Shown here: positions 23,038-32,159 of the stretch, one piece after another
How the letters are laid out: each line of letters starts with the position of its first letter
Numbering within the stretch: the first letter of the stretch is position 1
Source of the DNA: Cubamyces lactineus
Taxonomy: Eukaryota; Basidiomycota; Agaricomycetes; Polyporales; Polyporaceae
Direction of reading: 5' to 3'
Length of the DNA stretch: 64,000 nt
Assembly (NCBI GenBank): GCA_022376465.1
Contig: JACDTU010000008.1
Coordinates: 868,001 to 932,000, forward strand
The notes under the pieces: model-generated
Database searches by the model: none
What the model saw: only the letters and a program-made list of their open reading frames with translations
Told to the model about the DNA's origin: nothing
Position numbers and translations under genes: made by a program

Positions 23038-24994
23038 ATGCGCCGGTCACTGATACTCTTTGAGATTTTAGTCTTCACAGTGCAAATCTTTGCAGGGGGC
23101 TCTACGAAGGCTACATACCTCTCTCAATCCCTCTCAACCCCGTCTTCTTTCACGATCTCATACCCGCTCTCGCTAGTCCCGCCTCAATGCACGGAACCAG
23201 ACTATTCATGGGTAGGCTTTAGACTATACTATCTAGCCGCAACAGACAGACCAGCTCAGATGGCATACAGTTGTCGAATTCTAAAGGTCAGTCGGCCTGC
23301 AGCGTGGCGAAGGCTGTTGCAGATAGCTGCGTTGAATCTGTACAAGGTACGTCTGATATATGGCAGTTATCCCCCGATTACTCTTGCGCGTTAGACTCAC
23401 CAGACATTTGATTCGGGAGCAGACTCAACGGAACCTCTGCCTGATTCATCGTGCCCCTGCAATACGGTGCTATACTCCCTTATCAACGCATGTGCACTGT
23501 GCGCTGACGTGAAAGCGCTGCAATCCACGTACTGCACACTGTATACTGCTAGATTCTGAACGATGGGCTGATGACGCACATTCACAGATTTGATGCATGG
23601 TCTAACTTCATGGACTGTGAAGGCACGCTCTTAAAGGAGTGAGTCATCTCCGCAGATGAATCATTCCATTCCGACACCCAGGCTGACCTTGGATCTTCAC
23701 AAGGTATCCTACGAGCCTCATTCCGTCTGGTGTAATCATTCCTCTTTGGGCATTCTTGGATTTGACGGTAAGTCAGCTGCAATGAATTGGTCGCATAGAA
23801 CAGTCACCCGAACACCACATAGAGCAACGATGACTTTGACGTTGCAGGGGCCAAAGACGTAGCAGCACAAGCGACATGTAAGCCCACGGCATTGTGTTCC
23901 ACATCACCGGCACTCACTTCGGTCGCCAGCGACTGGGCTCGCGGAGCCCCCTGCCGCCATTAGCAACAGCGCTAGTGGGACCACACCGTCGAGGACGACA
24001 AGTGCCCGTATCACTACTAATAGTCAATTCCTAGTCACTGCGTCCTCAACAACGGAGTCTAGCAAAGGTTCGTCAGCCACTGGTGGAGCCGCAAGTCTGA
24101 GCTGAAAGCTGATGGAGTTCATCGCAAGCACTAGCCAGCGGACTGCCAAGCTTCCCTCAAGCTATCGACTCCAGTGGCACGGCCGCCAGTGCAACGATCT
24201 CGCTAAACGCAACCGCTCAAGGTCACTTACAAACTTCGCTGGCAACTAACTCTGGAACTGAAGGTTCGTCATTTGTTCATTCATGCCTATGGCGAAGCCG
24301 AGTTGAGTGGCAGGCGACGCAGCGCCGACGCAGATGTCGTCTCCCACCATGACTTCGTCCATCGAGACTACTAGCAGTCGTACTACCGATGCACACGCCC
24401 AGGAGCCGCAGGTGGCTGCCCCTGGAAAACCAGCAACTACATCCATAGCGGTCATCGTCGGTCCTACAGTCGGTGGAGCCAGTGCCCTGGTCCTGATAGT
24501 CTGCGGCGTTGCCACGGTCGTTGTCCGCACGCGGCGGCGCCGACGTCGACAAGTCCGCAAAGCCTCAGTCGACCCAAGCGCAGCGTTCCAGCAACTCTGG
24601 GAAGGTGTAGGTGTTCAAGTACCCACATTGGACCCGGCTCCCGAGCACGCTCCGCAGCTACTTCCGGAGCCTCCTGCTTCGCAACCCCCTCGAGCTCTGA
24701 GTCCGCAGAAGCTTGCGGCTGCCGAGTCTGAGCATCCGGCGGCCCCTTCACCGCATCCATGCGAGCGTCCACTGACACCACCAGTGCCCGAAATCATGAT
24801 GAACCTCTATGTGCGTATGGCCTAGAATGCTAAGGCCTTGGGATGGCACCGGCACAGTGACTGATCGCGGTTCCGTATTCCTCCTACAGGACCCAGACGA
24901 CCCCGCTACCTATCCTCCCCCGCTCTCAGTCATTCTTGGTCGACATGTGGTTCCCGCTTCGGAATGGGATGATCTGCCCGATTACTCGCCATGA
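23038..24994 (+). CDS. Mucin-like single-pass membrane protein, 464 aa
   Basis: Ten exons: 23038-23211, 23271-23346, 23420-23528, 23588-23638, 23682-23767, 23848-23877, 23930-24067, 24135-24263, 24314-24810, 24890-24994. Features in order: a signal-peptide-like start (RRSLILFEILVFTVQIFAGG); a small Cys-bearing domain with CTEPDYSW, LSNSKGQSAC and SCPCNTVLYSLINACALC; Ser/Thr-rich stalk exons; one transmembrane helix (SIAVIVGPTVGGASALVLIVCGVATVVV) followed by RTRRRRRR; and a Pro-rich cytoplasmic tail ending LYDPDDPATYPPP ... DDLPDYSP. I recall many such membrane proteins in Agaricomycetes. Their role is unknown; a cell-surface or wall-sensing function is only a guess. Exons 3-5 are the least certain. 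Confidence 0.6.
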
Positions 24995-25368
24995 CGGGTC
25001 TTGAGATGCGTTATACGTACGCTAGTCACATAACTGGGCTGCTTGGCATATGCTTTAAGGGATTAGTATGCATTGTGGTTTCGAGTCTTGGGGTGCATTG
25101 ACTATTGTGGTCTTACAAGTCCTATTAGCTGTTTGGGGAAGCTGTGACCTCAAGGAAAGACGTCGACGCCGACTGCAATGGTGTGATAATATGCACAGCG
25201 CTTCTCATATTTGTCTACGGGTGTCTAACTGCAACTACCAAGAACCGTACGCGTACTTGCTGTCCGTATCAGAGCGAGGGAGAGTATCAAGCCACTATCA
25301 ACTACTTCCTACCGCATATCTCCCACTGCCATCGGCACACATGGGCGGGTATACCCAAGCGAGGGCCT
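24995..25368. other. Convergent intergenic region
   Basis: Lies between the 3' ends of the membrane-protein gene (+) and UXS1 (-). No feature is recognised. Confidence 0.35.
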
Positions 25369-27125
25369 CTAGAGGCTGCCCTCGATCATCTTCGCCTTGT
25401 AGTAGCGCACCATCTCCTCGAGGCCCATGCGTACGGTCCAGCGGGGCTGCCAGTCGAGCACCTGCTTCGCGCGCGTCGTGTCCGGGCGGCGCTTCTGGGG
25501 GTCGTCCGTCGGCATCGGCTTGTAGACGATGTTGACGCGCTTCACGTCCTTCACGCCATCCTCGCGCTGGACCTTCTCGACAATCTCGCGCACGAGCTCC
25601 GCGAACTCGCCGATCGTGAACTCGTCGCCGTTCCCGAGGTTCACGGGCCGCGTCTCGTCCGAGTTCATGAGGGCGATCAGCCCGTCGATGAGATCGTGGA
25701 TGTACTGGAACGAGCGCGTCTGCTTGCCGTCGCCGTACACGGTCATGTCCTCCCCGCGGAGCGCCTGGACAATGAAGTTGGAGACGACACGGCCGTCGAA
25801 TGGGTTCACTATAGTCAGGCATCTCGTCAGTTTGACTGGCATGATTGTGCGCAAAGCCGATATACGTACTCCTGGGGCCTAGCGAAGTGGTCAATAAGAA
25901 GCAGCTATATCATGGACGTAATGGAAACATACCATAGGTGTTAAAAATACGCGCGACACGGACATCAACGCCGTCCTGGCGATGGAAACCGTAAGTGAGA
26001 GTCTCCGCGACACGCTTGCCCTCGTCATAGCAGGCGCGGGGGCCAATGGGGTTCACGTGTCCCCAGCTGGAAAAAGCGTTAGGGCACAAAACGCTAAGAA
26101 GGGCAGAAGTGGAGCTGACTAGTCCTCGTGTTGAGGGTGAACCTCGGGGTCGCCATAGACTTCTGTAGAGCTGTTCAGTGGACAGTTGATCGCTACAAGG
26201 GCATACGCCGACCTGATGTGGATGTGATGAGGAAGCGTGCCTTGGTACGCTTCGCCAGACCAAGCATGTTCAGAGTGCCCATGAAAGACGTCTTGATGGT
26301 CTTTACGGCATTGAATTGGTAGTGAGGAGGAGACGCGGGGCAAGCAAGGTGGTAGATCTCTGTAGATAGGCGACGGCATTGAGTTGGGCGCCGATTCGCA
26401 TAACAGTTATGCAGTGATAGGACATACGGTCGCACTCGATCATGAAGGGTTCCACCACATCATGCCGGACCATCTCGAAGTTGGGGTGACCGACCCAGTG
26501 AGAGACGGTTGTTTTAGAGCCCGTGAAGAAATTGTCAAGAACGGTGACTTCATGGCCAAGGAGCATGAGGCGGTCCACCAGATGAGAGCCGACGAAACCA
26601 GCGCCTCCAGTGACAAGGACGCGCTTGCGCTTGGAAGGCGGCAGAAGCCTGACAGGAGGGAAGCGGGAGAGGGTGGTGTAGGAAATAGCCTGGGTGTCCG
26701 GGTGGAAGATGGACTTTGATTGGTATGCCCCGTAGGAGCCGGTGAACTTTGCGTGTTCGGACTCCTCCTCCTGGAGTTTCTCTGCCTCATCGAGCTTGTC
26801 GGAGGAGGCGGTGAGGACATAGTGTGGGCGGAGGTAAAGCGAACGGAGGACGTCGAGGGAGACCTCGCAGTCGAAGCCGAAGCGTTGGAAGCCGACAGTG
26901 GTTATGACGTTGCCATTCTTGTCGAGAGTGCGGATCTGAAGCAAGGAACATGATGAGTCGGCTATACAGAGCATGCATGAATGGTAGACTCAGGGGAAAA
27001 CGACGACGATCAGAGCGACGCGAGGAGGTCAGGTCGCGGGTCGCGTCAGATGATGGGCCGCGAGGTACGATGAAATGGATGATGAGACTTACCGGGGCGA
27101 CGGACTGGGACTGCGAGGAGGACAT
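25369..27125 (-). CDS. UXS1: UDP-glucuronate decarboxylase (UDP-xylose synthase)
   Basis: Predicted 437-aa NAD-dependent short-chain dehydrogenase/reductase that converts UDP-glucuronate to UDP-xylose for glycan and wall/capsule synthesis. Seven exons: 27093-27125, 26428-26935, 26213-26359, 26120-26162, 25933-26066, 25870-25878, 25369-25808. The Rossmann motif [10 protein letters not shown], the Ser region TSTSEVYGD, the catalytic YDEGKR (YxxxK) and the downstream [12 protein letters not shown] and [12 protein letters not shown] all match the family. About 100 residues precede the Rossmann motif. The sixth exon is only 9 nt and is needed to build YGPRMNPFDG. No clear membrane anchor is seen at the N-terminus, so the enzyme may be cytosolic. 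Confidence 0.93.
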
Positions 27126-27418
27126 GGTGGGCGGGGACAAGGACGGGGGAGGGGAGGGATGGGTTTAAGTAGGAGGGGGATAGAGAGAGCTGAGCTGCTG
27201 AAACGCTGACCGAGTTCGTTGTAATTTATTATGAGAGCCACCGAGAACCCGACGCGACTCACTCGTGCACCTGCCTTTTTCGGACTCGGGGCACTCCCTC
27301 GGCCAATCGGCTGCAGATCTCGCAAAAAGTTGCACTGCGCTCGCTTCAAGCGCTCCCAGCCTTTCCCCGTCCCCGTTCTCTCCTCCGCATCCCTGTTGTC
27401 CCCCCTCGCACACACGCC

Positions 27419-29243
27419 ATGCCGAAGGCACCAAAAGCAAACCCGAAGGTCAAGCACGACCCCCTTCACGTTCAGATCGGCGAAGACGAGGTCTATGCGA
27501 AGTACGGCCGTGTCTCTCAGCCTGGCCGTCGCAGGAAATCCAAGGCGAAAGACGACGAAGACGAGTCCGGCGAGGTGAGCCCGCGAGTGCCCGTTTGCCA
27601 TGGCCGCAGCCGTAATTTACACGTCTATAGGTCATCTTAGACCCCAAGACCTCTCAGCGCATCTTCGAGCTCGCGCGGGACCAGCAGGAGGAGCTTGACG
27701 AGAAGGAATTCGACGATGAAGACGAGGACGATAGCCGCCCTAGCTTCTCCGCGCCTCGCGGACCTACAATAGACGAAGACGAGGACGAATTAGACCTTGA
27801 CCGGTACGAGGAGGATGCTGAGGAGATCGAGGAGATTGTGAGTAAATCGTCTTATGCGCATCGCCTCGCGTGCTGACAGGCGCACCGCTAGGAAGTCGAC
27901 GAGGATGACATGAAGGCGCTTGATGCCCTCCTCCCAGCAAATGCCGGTGAACGGAGAACACTCGCAGACATCATCTTCTCAAAACTGGACAACCTTGAGT
28001 CCGGAAAGCCCGTAGTGTCCCAGGAAAAACAGCATGGTCAGGACCGGTATCCATGGGCGTAATCGGCATTAGCAAACTGACCATATTGCAATTCACCAAA
28101 TTGTAGATCCTGACCGTGCACCTGATCCGGCTGCAGGGCTCGATCCCAAGGTCGTGGAGGTGTACACTAAGTGCGTATATGCTCTCGAACACCATCTGCT
28201 TCCCGGACATCTAGCTGACATACCCGCCTCCAACATGATAGAGTCGGTCAGATGCTCACGCGGTACAAATCCGGCCCTTTGCCGAAGCCGTTCAAAATCG
28301 TACCCTCTCTGCCGCAATGGTCGCGCATCCTTGCGCTCACGCACCCGGAGAATTGGTCACCACAGGCGTGTCATGCAGCCACGCGGATTTTCATCTCGCA
28401 GATGAAGCCCCCACAAGCTCGTCTTTTCCTTGAGGTCGTCCTTCTCGATGCTATCCGCGAGGACATCCGCCTCACGCGCGAGGGTGCGCGCAAGAACAAG
28501 AACCACAGAAAATTGAATGTGCACTACTATGAGAGCTTGAAGCGAGCGATGTACAAACCCGGTGCGGTGTTCAAGGGGATTGTCTTCCCTCTATTGAACG
28601 TGAGTGGGCTGCGGCCGTTCAACTCTGGATATTCAGGCTCTAATATGCCCTACCATATAGAGCGGCTGCACATTGCAAGAAGCAGCGATTGTGGCATCCG
28701 TCCTTGCGAAGGTCAAGATTCCACTAGGGCACTCTGCCGCCGCACTCATGCGACTCGCGAACATGGACTATTCCGGTGCGTTGCTCACCTGCTTCCTAAC
28801 TGTGCTGTGTCGCCGCTCACACGCATACTTTCGATCAGGCGCGAATTCGCTCTTCATTCGGGTCCTGCTCGACAAAAAGCACGCACTGCCATACAAGGTC
28901 GTCGACGCGCTCGTCTTCCACTTCATCCGCCTCTCGAACACGTACAAGGCGCGCCGCGCTGGCGACGTCGAGAAGCTCCCCGTGCTCTGGCATCAGTCCC
29001 TCCTCGTCTTCTGCCAACGGTGCGTCTTTCCCGTTCCTTCTAGCCCCCCAGTATCTATGTTGCTCACGCATAGACTGCAGATACGCGTCGGACTTGACCC
29101 CAGATCAAAAAGACGCCCTTTTAGACGTCGTGCGCGTGAACCCGCATCCGCAGATTAGCCCCGAGGTCCGGCGCGAGCTCGTCAACTCGGTCGAGCGCGG
29201 TGCGCCCCGACCGGATGCGGACGGCGATGTGACGATGGCGTAG
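27419..29243 (+). CDS. ENP1: Bystin / Enp1, 40S ribosome biogenesis factor
   Basis: Predicted 462-aa nucleolar protein required for pre-40S assembly and 20S pre-rRNA processing and export. Eight exons: 27419-27574, 27631-27837, 27892-28036, 28107-28170, 28242-28599, 28661-28775, 28839-29019, 29081-29243. A basic N-terminus (MPKAPKANPKVKHDPLHVQI) is followed by acidic runs, then the bystin domain: LTRYKSGPLPKPFKIVPSL, HYYESLKRAMYKPGAVFKGI, CTLQEAAIVASVLAKV and LPYKVVDALVFHF. Length and motif order match the family. It is divergent from UXS1 with 293 bp between starts. Confidence 0.95.
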
Positions 29244-29857
29244 GTGCGCACCCGCGTGTGGTGTGGATGTACCCTGTCAGGTGTGAGGTTGTATGCACGT
29301 CCCCGTGCTGTTTTGATATCCTTGTTTGTTGTATGCTTTGTGTTTTGTGGTTGAATGTTGGATACTCCGTGCTCGATCTCAAGACGTGCTTGCGACAGGC
29401 TAACACATCCCTACGAGTAGGGCTGGGAAACGTTGCGGTTCTTGCTTGCACAATGCCTTGATCCAGATGTGCACGCATGACCTCCAAGGCGTAGACGCAT
29501 TCGAACGTCGGTGTACTGAACGACTCTACTCGGGCTCTCTCTAGACCAAGATAATTACCTATGGAACATCCATGATGACTTACTCTTGGGACCTCACGGA
29601 GACCACAGGTTAAGATTGTCCATACACGGGCCTAACATTGACCCTGAAGAGTATCCGAGTTCTGCAATGCGGATAAGTACTATGTGTGGCAAAAACCATA
29701 CAATGACTAGCAGCAATTGCAGAGTCGCACTTCGCCATTATGACGTCCGGGCCAACTCCCTCGATTGCAGCATGGAACCAAAGCAAGAGTTAGTCGAAAT
29801 TGTGTCACCGCTGTAGTCAGTGTAGTGAACAGCTCACCGTATTGCATCCTGCGTTGG
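29244..29857. other. Convergent intergenic region
   Basis: Lies between the ENP1 stop and the stop of the 120-aa minus-strand gene. A GT-rich stretch after 29243 looks like a 3' UTR. Nothing else is supported. Confidence 0.35.
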
Positions 29858-30263
29858 TCACCGGTCCTTGAGGTAATCGAGTATCTGCTTGACCCTGGGG
29901 TTGTGGCCACTCTCGACGGTCCTACGAGCGAGAAGGTCTGCCATAGCGTCACCATCATACAAACACCTGCATTAGCGCATACCATCAAAGACCCTCGCTC
30001 TCTCGCAACGCACCACTGTCGCTCCCGGTGCGCGCAATCGCGAAGTAGTGAGGTTCCCAACCGCTGAGAGTCAGGGACACCCCTTCAGTAGGCTGATCAG
30101 GTGTCCACCCAAGGGCCTCGGCTAACGCTTGGTCTACGTAGACTGTACCGTTGTCCAGAACCACCTTGAATTCCTGGGCGGTGGGGCTGGTGCTGAGGAT
30201 GGATTGGGCGCGTATGCCAGTTATGCGCCTGGGGGTGGCGGCGAAGATGCGGGAAAGCAGCAT
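29858..30263 (-). CDS. Small protein with mitochondrial-type presequence, 120 aa
   Basis: Two exons, 30010-30263 and 29858-29966. The N-terminus MLLSRIFAATPRRITGIRAQS is Arg/Ser-rich without acidic residues, like a mitochondrial targeting peptide. The body reads FKVVLDNGTVYVDQALAEALGW ... LTLSGWEPHYFAIAR, and the end reads LARRTVESGHNPRVKQILDYLKDR. Coding character is clear in both exons. The only donor that restores frame is a weak GTTGCG; the more canonical GTGCGT nearby would break the frame, so either the splice is unusual or the gene carries a frameshift. The family is unknown to me. Confidence 0.6.
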
Positions 30264-30595
30264 GAGGTGATACTGTCACCTTCAATTATGGACGCGGTGT
30301 CTGGGAAGGCCACCGTGTTGGCTTGGGTAGAAAGTCCGCCTTGAGAGACAAGACAGCTTGTCGCTCGTGCAATCTTGGTGTGCCAGTACTTGAAGAGCAC
30401 ACTCGTCCTGAGCTGTGTTGTCAGACGTTGGTGACCGCGTAACCAAAAGAGTTTGAAAGCGGAGAAGCGCAACTCCAGTACCAGCACCGTGAGACCAAGA
30501 CCAATCACGCGTAAACTGGTACCGCCGGGTACAGGCTCAACGTATTTGACTGCAATCGAACGAAGTTCATCGTGTCACGGCCTTCACTGACAAGG

Positions 30596-31151
30596 ATGGC
30601 TGCACATGCCGTACGGCTTGCCCGCATCTTCACCTCAGAGTATGCTTGCCATACCAACGCACAGATAGTGCACCCCGCTTCGGCACAGCTGGTCAAGCCG
30701 AACGAGCTGGAGTCCGCACTCGCGCGTCCGCGCAACGTTGCTGTATATGAGCCTGACCGCCCGGCCACATATCTTGCAGCAACCTTGTCATACGGTATCA
30801 TAAACGGTGCTGGTGGCCCTCTTGCGAATCCCGTTGATATGAAGTCCTGAACATATGTGTAGGTCATCCCTTCCTCGACGGCAACAAACGTACAGGTGCG
30901 TCTGAGCCCGCGCGTACCGTCGCCGGCCGTTGTACCCTACTAAGTTCTGACTGTCGTTTGGAGCAGCCTTTTTCCTTGCCAATGAGTATCTACGTGCCCA
31001 AGGCCTTCCAGGATTACTCGACGAAGGCAAGATTGGAGACTCATACCAAGTTCTCGTTGATGTAGCTGATCGCCACATCGACGCCGCGGCGGGGAAGCTG
31101 GGCGTAGAGGGGCTAGCTCGTGGTCCTGGATACGGAGAGACCCAGTCCTGA
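30596..31151 (+). CDS. Fic/Doc-family protein
   Basis: Three exons, 30596-30806, 30863-30895 and 30964-31151, give 143 aa from the Met at 30596. The frame stays open upstream to about 30530, so the true start may lie further 5'. The Fic core motif HPFLDGNKRTA is complete and contains the catalytic His, with GNKR for nucleotide binding. The flanking NELESALARPRN, YLAATLSYGIINGH and FLANEYLRAQGL match Doc/Fic folds. Known for the family: transfer of AMP or phosphate to protein hydroxyls; small Doc-type forms are bacterial toxins, and fungi also carry them. Substrate and physiological role here are unknown. No inhibitory helix motif or antitoxin partner is visible. Confidence 0.8.
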
Positions 31152-31190
31152 AAGCGGAATGTCGCTCATGGTCACTGTCGGATTCACTTA

Positions 31191-31748
31191 CTCTTGGCTT
31201 ATCGTGCTTGTACAGTCCAGAATAGTGGAATATTCGGCAAAAGTGCTAGAGGTACGTTAAGTCAGCTGTTGTTTCAGCGCGCATCGAATGAAGTGTGCAA
31301 CACGGAAATTGCCTCGTTGGCGGGCCCGCACACAATATGCATGCACATAACAGGGAGTATAGCACCGTGTTGCAAGGGCAGGATGAAGATGTAAGTAGTG
31401 GTCCAGCTGGGGGGCACATGATCAATAAACTCGACGCACGGGTCAAACATTGCAGCATTTCGAACGAACCTATGGAAGCTATACATGAGCTCGCGACCGC
31501 GTTTGCTACATCGCAGGCTGTTTGCCCGGCAGAGTTCGTGAGCTGCAACCGTCGGGACCGCAATATGTCAACAGAGTGCATAGTACATGAGTGAATGGAT
31601 CGACGTATGCACAAGGACGTACCCAAGAATAATCTGGATCTGTGCATTGCGAGGGAAGCTTTAAGGAATTTTGAGTGTATCCATCCTGCAGATGCTGCAC
31701 GATAGCTAGGATGAGAGTCAGTGTCTGTCGGAGCCGCAGTCGAGCCAT
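31191..31748 (-). pseudogene. Truncated inverted paralogue of the mucin-like membrane protein
   Basis: Four exon-like blocks match the first four exons of the gene at 23038 in order. They are a signal-peptide exon ending CTDPDYSW (31623-31748), LTNSAGQTACDVANAVASSC (about 31510-31592), SCPCNTVLYSLLCACILC (about 31280-31400), and EYSTILDCTSTISQE (about 31200-31235, equivalent to FDAWSNFMDCEGTLLKE). These blocks are open. The stalk, transmembrane and tail exons are missing: the sequence where they should lie is occupied by the oppositely oriented Fic gene. I infer a truncated duplicate. It could still be transcribed as a short secreted protein. Confidence 0.6.
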
Positions 31749-32159
31749 CCCAGTAAGACGATCAGCGGGCATTGGGCGCATGCTGTAGGCCGTCTCAGAG
31801 CTAGCTATATTCTCTTCGGAGAGTCAACTCATGTCATCAGATCCAGCGAACGGGATTCCAGACGAAGTACGAATGGGACAGACGCCATCTGCCAACCGAT
31901 GATCTCTTGGAAGACAAGTTGTCTGACGCGTCACGCAGAAGTAACCACAAACGGCCTCCGGTACAAGGTGCTCCGCGGGGTGCACGGTCTTCATACAGTG
32001 GACCGTCCAGGCTTCCACAAGATGCATAACAGCCTGTTGCTACCAGTAAAACACAATTCTGCGTGATTCAAACAGGCGGGTTACTGATACACACGAAAGC
32101 GGTGGCGTGAGTATAATCTGTCACGCACATGTCTCAGTGCAATGGAGTGCGCGAGACAG
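31749..32159. other. Intergenic region
   Basis: Lies between the truncated paralogue start and the NOP9 stop. No supported feature. Confidence 0.35.

Noticed and set aside
30505..30867. Minus-strand frame with a C..C..LVW pattern resembling a HET-type protein
   Set aside because: It is antisense to the Fic exon, which has a complete diagnostic motif; the resemblance is short.
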